DNA of 16,764 nucleotides from assembly GCA_945865355.1 (NCBI GenBank), contig CAMBDN010000028.1, positions 1-16,764 on the forward strand. The letters are read 5' to 3'. Both the position numbers and the translations under genes were made by a program. Each line of letters opens with the position of its first letter. Positions within the stretch are counted from its first letter, which is position 1. The DNA comes from Legionella genomosp. 1. Lineage in GTDB: Bacteria > Pseudomonadota > Gammaproteobacteria > Legionellales > Legionellaceae. Below are positions 1 to 7,415 of the stretch, piece by piece. Below the pieces are notes generated by a model. That model worked only from the letters and a program-made list of their open reading frames with translations, did no database searches and was not told the origin of the DNA.

Positions 1-405
1 GACAATGATATCCTTGATTTTGATGGGCTTAAACTGACGGTATTGTATACGCCGGGACACACCGATGATTCTTATTGTTTTTTGATGAATGATAGAGTGT
101 TTACGGGTGATACGCTTTTTATTCGTGGAACAGGGCGGACCGATTTCCAACACGGTAATCCAGGTCTTCAATATGACAGTTTAATGAATCGATTATTGTG
201 TTTACCCGAGAACATCCTCGTGTATCCTGGCCATGATTATAATGGCATGACAGTCAGCACGATAGGTGAAGAAATTAAATATAACCCTCGTCTTGGGGTA
301 AAATCACGAGAAGAATACATTGAATTAATGAATAATTTAAAACTGGCACCACCCAAAATGATAGACATTGCAGTACCGGCTAATAAGCTTTGTGGAATAG
401 GATGA
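1..405 (+). CDS. Persulfide dioxygenase, ETHE1-type metallo-beta-lactamase fold (3' part only)
   Basis: This is the C-terminal 134 codons of an MBL-fold protein; the reading frame is open from base 1, so the start lies outside the window. ETHE1-type enzymes oxidise glutathione persulfide to sulfite and glutathione using one Fe(II), in the cytoplasm. Seen here are TPGHT (His at visible residue 20) and FTGDTL (Asp at 37), which match the second His and the Asp of the metal site. The stretch RGTGRTDFQ and the motif YPGHDY (His at 78) also match the ETHE1 subgroup, as does the ending with NPRL and the AVPAN-CG tail. The first His of the metal site (HxHxDH region) is outside the window. General glyoxalase II proteins share the fold, but the RTDFQ and NPRL features favour ETHE1. 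No partner gene (rhodanese, SQR) is visible. Confidence 0.85.
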   Translation, partial: DNDILDFDGLKLTVLYTPGHTDDSYCFLMNDRVFTGDTLFIRGTGRTDFQHGNPGLQYDSLMNRLLCLPENILVYPGHDYNGMTVSTIGEEIKYNPRLGVKSREEYIELMNNLKLAPPKMIDIAVPANKLCGIG

Positions 406-688
406 AAAAGATGTGCTGTAGAAAACCTATACTCGGTTTATTATACCACCTGATTTCAATGGCTCTAAGCGCTTGATATCTCTGGGTACGCTAGTCTCTG
501 TCAAAGTGAAATAGAAATCGTCTGATGGGGGTGATATTTACCTTAATTTGATTTTTTTAACAACGTCGTTTTGCACTTTAAATAAATTATGCAAGGGGTC
601 TAATATTTAGTTCTTAGCGTCTTCATGTTAAAGAGGCTAAGAACCAATATACTTCTTAATGCGACCAACTAAAACCCCGACAGAGCCG
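406..688. other. Gene-free stretch with one imperfect hairpin
   Basis: No convincing gene is present. All frames on both strands are broken by stops. A 36-codon open stretch on the minus strand, about 432-542, resembles no family I recognise and has no start context. The only structure is the inverted repeat at 610-644, annotated separately. The region could be decayed coding DNA, but I could not assign a parent gene. Confidence 0.5.
610..644. repeat. Inverted repeat, 9-bp perfect arms
   Basis: GTTCTTAGC at 610-618 is the exact reverse complement of 636-644. After a one-base mismatch the stem continues with TCTT/AAGA, leaving a short loop. No T-run follows on either strand, so it is not a classical intrinsic terminator. 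It lies about 45 bases past the stop of the minus-strand gene at 689-988 and may still affect the ends of its transcript. Confidence 0.5.
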
Positions 689-702
689 CTAAGGGCTTGG
701 GG
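671..702 (-). terminator. Possible weak terminator of the 689-988 gene
   Basis: Read on the minus strand, CCCC (702-699) pairs with GGGG (678-675) and AGCC pairs with GGCT inside, followed by TTTT at 674-671. The hairpin overlaps the stop codon of the gene. The stem is interrupted and the T-run is only four bases, so activity is uncertain. Confidence 0.35.
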
Positions 703-988
703 CTAGATACGCTTGGTCTGCATGATTTGCTTCATCCTTCATTTGTCTCTTATTCATGGCGTATGTTAATACCGCCATGCCTACATTAATTGCGAATTCA
801 GAGATTATGGCCGTTTCAAGAACACCCGACATAGCTAAAAGAGCCAGCCCAACTCCAGCGCCTATCACGAACTTTGGATTATTGAAATCAAGCGAGTTCA
901 GTGCTTTTCTTGCTACTTGTGGCCCATATAATTTAATTTGTGGCACTGAAGACATTAGATTGTTACTAAAAAATTTGAAAGATGGCAT
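689..988 (-). CDS. Small hydrophobic protein of unknown function
   Basis: This 99-residue protein is not one I recognise. The case for a real gene is the start context: on the minus strand AGGAGA (999-994) sits 5 bases before the ATG, a near-ideal Shine-Dalgarno site. The protein has a hydrophilic N-terminus (about 1-37) with several Lys/Asn. A glycine- and leucine-rich hydrophobic segment follows (about 40-58), then a second, weaker one (about 63-77), and a polar tail ending in LAPSP. This suggests a small membrane protein with one or two spanning segments and no cleavable signal peptide. It stands alone, with about 280 gene-free bases downstream and 1.2 kb upstream. An overlapping frame on the other strand (756-1001) has no comparable ribosome site and was rejected. 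Confidence 0.65.
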   Translation of the reverse strand: MPSFKFFSNNLMSSVPQIKLYGPQVARKALNSLDFNNPKFVIGAGVGLALLAMSGVLETAIISEFAINVGMAVLTYAMNKRQMKDEANHADQAYLAPSP

Positions 989-1544
989 AAGTATCTCCTA
1001 AATAAAAACCATATAAATCTATAAAATAAATTATTTTTCTGCTACTTTCCTTATGAAGCCAATATGAAAACCGTACAATAAAAAAACTTATGATACCATT
1101 GGCAACTATTTCTCATATAATTAAATGAATTAATAATATGTTATACATTATATTAAATAATTATTAAGGGAACATTAACTGTTATTCGTTCAGCCCAATC
1201 AACTGGTAGTAGGTTTCTAAGTTGTTCGTTATCTAAAAAATCGCGAGATTCTCATCGTCTACGCTATGGTTTTGAAGGCGTTGTCTAGGTGGCTCAGGCG
1301 ATCGAAGCAGAGCAGCAAGCGGTTTTGTTTCTTAACTCTCGTCATGTGCTGATTTTTCTAAAATTTAGGTTGATATATAGCTTGCAGGCCCCCAAAGAAG
1401 TCATTTTATTGAGCACACCACAACCAATCACAGCCCCTTGTTCTTGTCTTTCAAAATCGCTGGCATCCTCAATTCCCGATATAATAGTACCTAGGCCTGT
1501 TGAAAGTTATTAAATAACAAATAGTTAGCGTAATTTAATTATCA

Positions 1545-1594
1545 TTTACCCGCTAAATCATAGGTATAATTTTACCTATGATTTAGCGGGTAAA
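1545..1594. repeat. Perfect 22-bp inverted repeat with 6-base loop
   Basis: Bases 1545-1566 are the exact reverse complement of 1573-1594, separated by TAATTT. The arm runs TTTACCCGCTAA followed by ATCATAGGTA. A DNA cruciform or RNA hairpin of this length without a mismatch is unlikely by chance. No T-run follows, so a simple intrinsic terminator is not well supported. It may be a small palindromic mobile element or the fused ends of a lost insertion sequence. Confidence 0.75.
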
Positions 1595-1942
1595 ATTTAA
1601 TATCAGCAAGGTATAAGTTTTGGTGGCAATAGTCAAACTTTCCTTGGAATAACAGGGGGGAATGGGAAAATTTGGCTGTGTTCAATAATTGAACTGACGA
1701 GTAAAACCTAGGTATAATTTTCTCGGGAAATTAGGTGGCATGTAAGGTATTCCCTAGAATTTTTTGATAAGGAATGCGTTCTTATTTTGATTGTATTCGC
1801 TTTGAGTTTTCTATCAAATCTAATTTATTCGCCTGCTTGACTAACAAAGTTTCTATCGCGGGAGACGGAAAAATCAATCGTACTTGAACTTAACAAAATG
1901 GCAAATTAATAAACCAAATCGATGGACTGAATAAATGGGAAT

Positions 1943-2104
1943 TTACAGCAAAATTTGGACTTGACCCAGTAGTGATCGCTTGAATTTGTCCTTCCAAGAG
2001 AGCACGCGTTCTATTGTCCTGAACCGCTCTTTGAATATAGCCTTATTAAATAGCCGTTTACTGCCGCGTCTCTCTTTCGATCTTCTTTCTTCGATTACTG
2101 CCAT
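1943..2104 (-). pseudogene. Relic of a DDE transposase, C-terminal fragment
   Basis: The minus strand reads 53 codons ending in TAA at 1945-1943. They contain KERRGSKRLFNKAIF, then ERFRTIERV and SWKDKFKRSLL. This order (basic G-KRLFN, RFRTIERVxxW, DKFKRLLL) is characteristic of the C-terminal part of IS4/IS5-type DDE transposases, where the Glu of IER is probably the last catalytic residue. Both ends are broken. Upstream on the minus strand the frame meets a stop (TAA, 2113-2111) and no further transposase sequence is recognisable. After SLL the family pattern is lost, consistent with a frameshift. No terminal inverted repeats or target duplication could be defined. The exact IS family is uncertain, but a transposase origin is fairly sure. 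Confidence 0.7.
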
Positions 2105-2206
2105 ACCTAGTTAAAATAAATAGGGGCTGTTCATACCTTTTTTATGTTATTCTATTGGTTTGATTTTATTGTCGAAAATGCTTATTGATGATGGGGTGTT
2201 TAACCT

Positions 2207-3376
2207 ATGCATGATGGTACCGTTTTTTATACACTTTTCTTAATTTTTGCAGGGGCTGCTTTTTTTTCTACGGTCGTGCTCTTTACTAGGCAATCTTTAT
2301 TAGTCGCCTATATTTTGCTGGGTGCGGCATTGGGTCCTTGGGGGCTTCAGTTAATCACGGATTTGAGTGCTGTAAGACAAGTTGGTGATGTAGGGATTGT
2401 GTTTCTGTTATTTCTTCTTGGATTACATCTCCAGCCACAAAATTTGGTCCATATGTTGAGAAAAGTGACATGGATTGCGATGCTAAGTTCGGTGTTATTT
2501 GCTGTTATCGCGTATTTTATTGGCTGTTGGTTTGGGTTATCTAATACAGAAGCATGGGTGTTGGGTGCGGCCATGATGTTTTCAAGCACGATCATCGGAC
2601 TTAAATTATTACCGACAACAATACTTCATCATCAACACACTGGCGAAATCATGATCAGCGTGCTGTTGATGCAGGATATTATCGCCATTGTGGTCTTAAT
2701 TTTAATCAATGGAGCACAAAGTGGAGGTTCTGCTTGGCATGATATGCTATTGGTATGCGTTTCCTTGCCATCGCTAATTTTATTTGCATTTTTAATTGAA
2801 CGCTATGTTTTGGTTAAATTATTAGCACGCTTTGATAGAACGCAGGAGTATGTATTTTTGCTTTCTATTGGTTGGTGTTTAGGTTTATCTGTCCTTGCGG
2901 AAAAAGTGGGATTGTCAGAGGACATTGGGGCTTTTGTTGCAGGTGTTGCACTAGCGGCTAGTCCTATTTCATTATTTATTGCTGAAAGTCTAAAACCGCT
3001 CAGGGATTTTTTCTTGGTGATGTTTTTCTTCTCGGTTGGTGCGACATTTAATTTTGCCTTCGCAGCTCAGGTTGTTATTCCCGCATTTATTTTGGCACTA
3101 TTAATGTTGGTTTTGAAACCCCTTTTCTTCCGTTTGTTATTTGTAAAATCAGGTGAGAAAAATGTTGTTGCTAAAGAGGTAGGGCTAAGATTAGGCCAAG
3201 CTAGCGAATTTTCTTTATTGGTTGCGAGCATTGCTTTAGGTACACATCTAATTTCTGAAGTTGCATCGAATCTTATTCAGGCAACGACCATACTTACCTT
3301 TATCGTTTCCTCGTATTTGGTGGTATTAAAATACCCAACACCGATGTCGCTGTCAGATAAGATGCGTAAGGATTAG
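2207..3376 (+). CDS. CPA2-family cation:proton antiporter, membrane domain only
   Basis: This 389-residue, highly hydrophobic inner-membrane protein has about 12 predicted spanning segments. It is expected to exchange a monovalent cation (K+ or Na+) for protons. Family marks seen include GDVGIVFLLFLLGL near residue 62, MFSSTIIGLKLLP near 125, LLMQDIIAIVVL with the ion-site Asp at 157, and EDIGAFVAGVALA near 242. These match the KefB/KefC group. KefB and KefC run to about 600 residues with a cytosolic nucleotide-binding (RCK/TrkA-N) domain; this protein ends shortly after the last membrane segment, so it lacks that gate. The chosen ATG is preceded by GGGGTG about 9 bases upstream. An AmpE-like gene follows after 67 bases in the same direction, so co-transcription is possible. 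The transported ion cannot be read from the sequence. Confidence 0.88.
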   Translation: MHDGTVFYTLFLIFAGAAFFSTVVLFTRQSLLVAYILLGAALGPWGLQLITDLSAVRQVGDVGIVFLLFLLGLHLQPQNLVHMLRKVTWIAMLSSVLFAVIAYFIGCWFGLSNTEAWVLGAAMMFSSTIIGLKLLPTTILHHQHTGEIMISVLLMQDIIAIVVLILINGAQSGGSAWHDMLLVCVSLPSLILFAFLIERYVLVKLLARFDRTQEYVFLLSIGWCLGLSVLAEKVGLSEDIGAFVAGVALAASPISLFIAESLKPLRDFFLVMFFFSVGATFNFAFAAQVVIPAFILALLMLVLKPLFFRLLFVKSGEKNVVAKEVGLRLGQASEFSLLVASIALGTHLISEVASNLIQATTILTFIVSSYLVVLKYPTPMSLSDKMRKD

Positions 3377-3443
3377 AAGGGCTACAGGGGTTAAAAATAT
3401 CAAAACAAAGCGTTAGTTATTATTTTAACAGGATGGGAATTTC

Positions 3444-4196
3444 ATGAAGCTCTTGGTTATTGTTCTTTGTTTACTAAGTGAACGTTTTTTAGTGCATGCT
3501 ACTTCACATCATCGATTTAATTGGTTTGCATTGTATGCCAACGCGATGGAGCAGCGATTCTCACAACTACCTATTTTATCTTCTCCTTGGATTATGCTTG
3601 CTTTTGCCATACTCCCACTGTTTTTAGTGGCTGTTTTTGCACTTTTTTTTCTTTCTACGTGGGTATTTGGTTTTATTGGCTTATTACTAAATATTATCAT
3701 CTTTTATTATTGCATTGGTCCTGAAAACCCATTTTATCCTAAGCGTGAGTCAACCGCTGAGAAAATCAGTGAAGACGATATAGGAACGTATTTAGCACGA
3801 ATGAATGGACAATTGTTTGCTATATTATTCTGGTATATTGTCACGGGACCTTTAATGGTATTACTTTATCGACTGATCTCGCTTTGTAAGAACCAACAAA
3901 CGGTAAGTCAACAGGCGATATGGGTGACTAATCTTCTTGATTGGTTACCAGCAAGAATGACCTCTCTTTTATATTTGATGGTAGGGAATTTTCAGGCAGG
4001 ACTCCGATATTTTTCAAGCTTATTCTTTAAAATGCCTGAAAACAATCAGATTCTATTAAGTGCCTGTGGTCTGCAAGCATTGGACCGACGTGGTGATGAA
4101 GTGACTGCTTTGCCACAAGCGGAACGACTTGTAGAGCATGCTATTATTGCGTTATTGGTTTTACTGGCTTGCTTCACATTGTTTGCGTGGGTGTAA
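3444..4196 (+). CDS. ampE: AmpE-like inner-membrane protein
   Basis: This 250-residue membrane protein is of the AmpE/CobD-related family. In enterobacteria AmpE is the membrane protein encoded with the anhydro-muramyl amidase AmpD and has been linked to beta-lactamase induction; its biochemical role is unknown. Features seen are the N-terminal LLVIVLCLLSERF, like AmpE's start. There is a long hydrophobic stretch at about 48-75 and LFAILFWYIVTGPLMVLLYRL at about 124-144. LLDWLPARMTSLLYLMVG follows at about 170-187, close to the AmpE LDWVPxRL motif, and there is a C-terminal membrane anchor. It is somewhat shorter than E. coli AmpE (284). AGGA lies about 11 bases before the ATG. No ampD is visible here. 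Recognition is by motif pattern, and specific function is unproven. Confidence 0.75.
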   Translation: MKLLVIVLCLLSERFLVHATSHHRFNWFALYANAMEQRFSQLPILSSPWIMLAFAILPLFLVAVFALFFLSTWVFGFIGLLLNIIIFYYCIGPENPFYPKRESTAEKISEDDIGTYLARMNGQLFAILFWYIVTGPLMVLLYRLISLCKNQQTVSQQAIWVTNLLDWLPARMTSLLYLMVGNFQAGLRYFSSLFFKMPENNQILLSACGLQALDRRGDEVTALPQAERLVEHAIIALLVLLACFTLFAWV

Positions 4197-4228
4197 ACCC
4201 GCTCAAAATGTACTAAAATGTAGAGTAT

Positions 4229-4257
4229 TTGCCACCTGACGCTGACCTTTTTAGCAT
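4229..4257 (+). promoter_or_regulatory. Possible sigma-70-type promoter for the lipoprotein gene
   Basis: TTGCCA (4229-4234) and TAGCAT (4252-4257) are separated by 17 bases, a good spacing, and lie 32 bases before the ATG at 4289. Both boxes deviate from consensus, so this is a suggestion only. It could also drive aceE, which begins 52 bases after the lipoprotein gene. Confidence 0.35.
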
Positions 4258-4288
4258 TAGATTGTTAATCATAAGTGAGCAAATAATA

Positions 4289-4678
4289 ATGTATTCTTTT
4301 ACACGATTTATTATATGTCTTGCAGTTATTAGCTTGATTGCATGTACAAGCCAACAGAGCTCAGTAAAGCGAGTCAATGAGCGGGCTTTTTGCAAACAAA
4401 CGTGTCAGCAACAGTTTAAAAAGTGCAATAAAATCTGCCACAATAACTGTCGTGAGTGTGGTGCGTCTGCCGATAATAGCGCTGCTCGCAACTACAATGA
4501 GTTTGTACATGAGCAACAAGTCCAAGGTGGTGTTTTATCGCGTGAGTTGAATTCCTACCGAGATCCACTACAATGCCGCAAAGTTACCTGTGACTGTTCG
4601 GCTGATTACACTGTTTGTGAGCAATCTTGCAATGGCTTAATTCAGAAACGTTTACAAGTCGCACCAGTTTGCTGCTAA
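4289..4678 (+). CDS. Cysteine-rich lipoprotein of unknown function
   Basis: This 129-residue protein begins with a short lipoprotein signal: a basic residue at 6, a hydrophobic core, and the lipobox LIAC with Cys19 as the lipidation site. The mature part has 13 further cysteines in three groups. Six lie close together (FCKQTC, KKCNKIC, NCREC), five follow after a spacer (QCRKVTCDC, VCEQSC), and a terminal CC closes the protein. The pattern suggests several disulfides in the periplasm or, less likely, metal binding. I do not recognise the family. A start 20 codons upstream (4229) is possible but would bury the signal peptide, so the ATG at 4289 is preferred; its ribosome site is weak. Neighbours are ampE upstream and aceE 52 bases downstream in the same direction. 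A link to PDH is not evident beyond position. Confidence 0.82.
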   Translation: MYSFTRFIICLAVISLIACTSQQSSVKRVNERAFCKQTCQQQFKKCNKICHNNCRECGASADNSAARNYNEFVHEQQVQGGVLSRELNSYRDPLQCRKVTCDCSADYTVCEQSCNGLIQKRLQVAPVCC

Positions 4679-4730
4679 GGATTTTAAGCGATCCTAAACC
4701 ATGGCACCCAGAGGAAAGAGGAACAACTGA

Positions 4731-7394
4731 ATGGCAGATGAAAATATTAATGACATAGATCCTATAGAAACGCGAGAATGGCTAGATGCTTTTCAGGCTG
4801 TCGTTATGAATGATGGCAATGAGCGCGCTTCATTTTTATTACAAGAGTTGATCAATAAAGCAAATGCAGATGGTCTAGTACCCTTAAGTTCTATACATAC
4901 GCCTTATCACAACACGATCAAACCCTATGAAGAAAAACAAATGCCTCCTGATGAAGGTATTAGTAAACGTATTAGTGCTCTGATTCGTTGGAATGCTGTT
5001 GCGATGGTTTTGCGTGCGGGTAAATACGCACCCGAACTTGGCGGTCATATTGCGTCATATGCTTCGGCATCAACCCTTTACGAAACCGGATTTAATTATT
5101 TTTTCAAAGGTCCAAATGGCGTGAATGGCGGTGATTTGCTCTATATTCAGGGACATTCTGCACCGGGAATTTATGCTCGTGCTTTTTTAGAGGGTCGACT
5201 TTCTGAACAACAACTGGATAAATTTAGACAGGAAGTTGAGGTGGATGGTTTATCGTCTTATCCGCACCCATGGTTGATGGGCGATTTTTGGCAATTTCCC
5301 ACGGTATCGATGGGATTAGGTCCACTTCAAGCGATCTACCAAGCTCGCTTTATGAAATATTTAGAAAATCGTAATTTGATAAAAGCTGAAAATCGTAAAG
5401 TATGGGCATTTCTTGGCGATGGTGAAATGGATGAGCCTGAGTCGGTGGGTGCTCTTTCAATAGCGGCTAGAGAAAAACTCGACAATCTTATTTTTGTAGT
5501 GAATTGTAATTTGCAGCGATTAGATGGCCCAGTCCGTGGGAATGGCAAGATCATTCAAGAATTAGAAGGTGTATTTCGTGGCGCCGGCTGGAATGTCATT
5601 AAAGTAGTGTGGGGTGGCCGTTGGGACCCACTATTTGCTCGTGATAAAGAAGGGTGGATGCAAAAGCGCATGGAAGAATGCCTTGATGGTGATTACCAAG
5701 GTTATAAAGCAAATGATGGAGCTTATGTGCGTGAGCATTTCTTTGGCAAATCCAAAGAATTGAAAAAAATGGTGGAAAATTTATCGGATGATGAAATTTG
5801 GCGCTTAAATCGTGGCGGTCATGATGCTCAGAAAGTATTTGCGGCTTACGCACAAGCAGTGGAATCGCATGGCAGGCCGACCGTTATTCTTGCCAAAACC
5901 ATCAAAGGTTACGGTATGGGTGCTGCCGGTGAGGGCCTTAACATTACTCACCAGCAAAAGAAAATGAGCGTAGAGCAGTTGCGTGCATTTAGGGATAGAT
6001 TCAGTATTCCTATTAGTGATGAAAAAATTTCAGAAGTGCCATTTTATCGTCCTGCTGATGATAGTCCAGAGATCCAATTCTTACGTAAACAAAGGGAAGC
6101 TTTGGGTGGATATTTACCGGCACGTAATCATTCATTTGAGCCATTACCTATCCCAGATTTGTCAGAATTTGCAAGTGTTACCAAAAACTTAGGTGATCGT
6201 GAGATTTCAACGACCATGGCGTTTGTGCGTATATTATCCACATTACTTAAAGACAAGGTACTTGGACCACGAATAGTGCCCATCGTACCTGATGAATGTC
6301 GCACGTTTGGAATGGAAGGGTTGTTCCGACAAATCGGTATCTATTCTCCGGTAGGGCAGTTATATACACCGGTTGATCATGAACAAGTCATGTATTATCG
6401 CGAAGCAAAAGATGGGCAAATTTTAGAAGAAGGAATTAACGAGGCCGGTGCTTTTTGTTCATGGATGGCAGCAGCCACATCCTATAGCTCAAATAAATTA
6501 CCAATGATTCCGTTCTATATTTACTATTCAATGTTTGGTTTTCAGCGAATTGGTGATTTGGCTTGGGCTGCTGGCGATATGCAAGCACGTGGTTTCTTGT
6601 TAGGGGGTACCGCTGGGCGTACGACGCTTGCTGGTGAAGGATTGCAGCATCAGGATGGTCACAGTCATTTGATGGCTTCAACCATTCCCAATTGCGTTGC
6701 GTATGATCCAACCTATGCTTATGAGTTGGCAGTGATTATTCAGCATGGATTGCAACGCATGTTTGTGCAGCAAGAAAATGTATTTTATTACATCACTGTA
6801 ATGAACGAGAATTATCAACATCCTGACATGCCGGCAGGTTGTGAGGAAGGGATCATCAAAGGGATGTATTTATTGCAAGATAGTAAGAAAAAGTCGAAGC
6901 ATCATGTACAACTATGTGGAAGCGGAACCATCTTGCGTGAAGTGATCAAAGCGGCAGAGATGTTGAACAATGATTTTGCGGTTACTGCTGATATATGGAG
7001 TGTAACCAGTTTTAACGAATTACGTCGAGACGGTTTGGCGGTTGAGCGTTTTAATCGTATGCACCCTGAAAAAACTGCGAAACAAAGTTATGTGCGCCAA
7101 CAGTTGGCTGGACGAAAGGGGCCGGTGATTGCTGCAACTGATTATATGCGATTATATGCTGATCAGATTAGACAGTTTATTGATGCACCTTATGTGACAC
7201 TGGGTACCGATGGTTTTGGTCGTAGCGATACACGTGTTCGTTTGCGCCATTTCTTCGAGGTCGATGCTAAGTTTATTGTGCTAGCAGCGTTGAGTGCACT
7301 GGTTGAGCAAGGTGAGCTACCAAAAGCTACGATTGCTGACGCGATGAAACGCTATGGGATTGATAGCGAGAAGCTTGATCCAGTGACTCACTAA
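4731..7394 (+). CDS. aceE: Pyruvate dehydrogenase E1 component, homodimeric type
   Basis: AceE decarboxylates pyruvate using thiamine diphosphate and Mg2+ and passes the acetyl group to the lipoyl arm of E2. At 887 residues it is the same length as E. coli AceE, and the key residues sit at identical numbers: His142 (GHSAPG), the thiamine-binding GDGEMDE at 229-235 followed by NCNLQRLDGPVRGN, His407 in the inner active-site loop (NITHQQKKM), Glu571 (INEAGAF) and His640 (GLQHQDGHSH). This is the homodimeric E1 typical of gammaproteobacteria, not the alpha/beta form. GAGGAAC lies about 8 bases before the ATG. aceF follows after 21 bases, so the two are one transcription unit. No pdhR repressor gene is present in the window. 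The gene is intact. Confidence 0.98.
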   Translation: MADENINDIDPIETREWLDAFQAVVMNDGNERASFLLQELINKANADGLVPLSSIHTPYHNTIKPYEEKQMPPDEGISKRISALIRWNAVAMVLRAGKYAPELGGHIASYASASTLYETGFNYFFKGPNGVNGGDLLYIQGHSAPGIYARAFLEGRLSEQQLDKFRQEVEVDGLSSYPHPWLMGDFWQFPTVSMGLGPLQAIYQARFMKYLENRNLIKAENRKVWAFLGDGEMDEPESVGALSIAAREKLDNLIFVVNCNLQRLDGPVRGNGKIIQELEGVFRGAGWNVIKVVWGGRWDPLFARDKEGWMQKRMEECLDGDYQGYKANDGAYVREHFFGKSKELKKMVENLSDDEIWRLNRGGHDAQKVFAAYAQAVESHGRPTVILAKTIKGYGMGAAGEGLNITHQQKKMSVEQLRAFRDRFSIPISDEKISEVPFYRPADDSPEIQFLRKQREALGGYLPARNHSFEPLPIPDLSEFASVTKNLGDREISTTMAFVRILSTLLKDKVLGPRIVPIVPDECRTFGMEGLFRQIGIYSPVGQLYTPVDHEQVMYYREAKDGQILEEGINEAGAFCSWMAAATSYSSNKLPMIPFYIYYSMFGFQRIGDLAWAAGDMQARGFLLGGTAGRTTLAGEGLQHQDGHSHLMASTIPNCVAYDPTYAYELAVIIQHGLQRMFVQQENVFYYITVMNENYQHPDMPAGCEEGIIKGMYLLQDSKKKSKHHVQLCGSGTILREVIKAAEMLNNDFAVTADIWSVTSFNELRRDGLAVERFNRMHPEKTAKQSYVRQQLAGRKGPVIAATDYMRLYADQIRQFIDAPYVTLGTDGFGRSDTRVRLRHFFEVDAKFIVLAALSALVEQGELPKATIADAMKRYGIDSEKLDPVTH

Positions 7395-7415
7395 TTATTT
7401 CGAAAAGAGGTCTAT

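Larger units (their letters stand above)
1002..2206. other. 1.2-kb gene-poor, AT-rich region with decayed DNA
   Basis: I see no intact gene here. The stretch nearest the 99-residue gene (1002-1180) is very AT-rich and may carry that gene's promoter. Around 1545-1594 lies a perfect 22-bp inverted repeat, and 1943-2104 on the minus strand encodes the end of a transposase; both are listed separately. The 13-base word TAGGTATAATTTT occurs at 1561-1573 and again at 1709-1721. A 74-codon open stretch at 1289-1513 lacks a ribosome site and a believable protein pattern. Together this looks like old insertion debris between the orphan gene and the antiporter. Confidence 0.55.

Noticed and set aside
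756..1001. Plus-strand ORF opposite the 689-988 gene
   Set aside because: It has no Shine-Dalgarno site, while the minus-strand frame has an excellent one and a coherent membrane-protein pattern.
1175..1262. Minus-strand open stretch reading LRNLLPVDWAERI
   Set aside because: It is only about 30 codons between stops, without a start site or recognisable family; it may be decayed coding DNA but cannot be assigned.
1289..1513. 74-codon open stretch with a few residues (EQQAVLFLN-R) reminiscent of PriA-type helicases
   Set aside because: The resemblance covers only about ten residues, the next expected residues are absent, there is no ribosome site, and flanking sequence in frame shows no further match.
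4229..4288. Upstream extension of the cysteine-rich lipoprotein
   Set aside because: It would place 20 polar and mixed residues before a clear lipoprotein signal peptide, so the internal ATG at 4289 is the better start.
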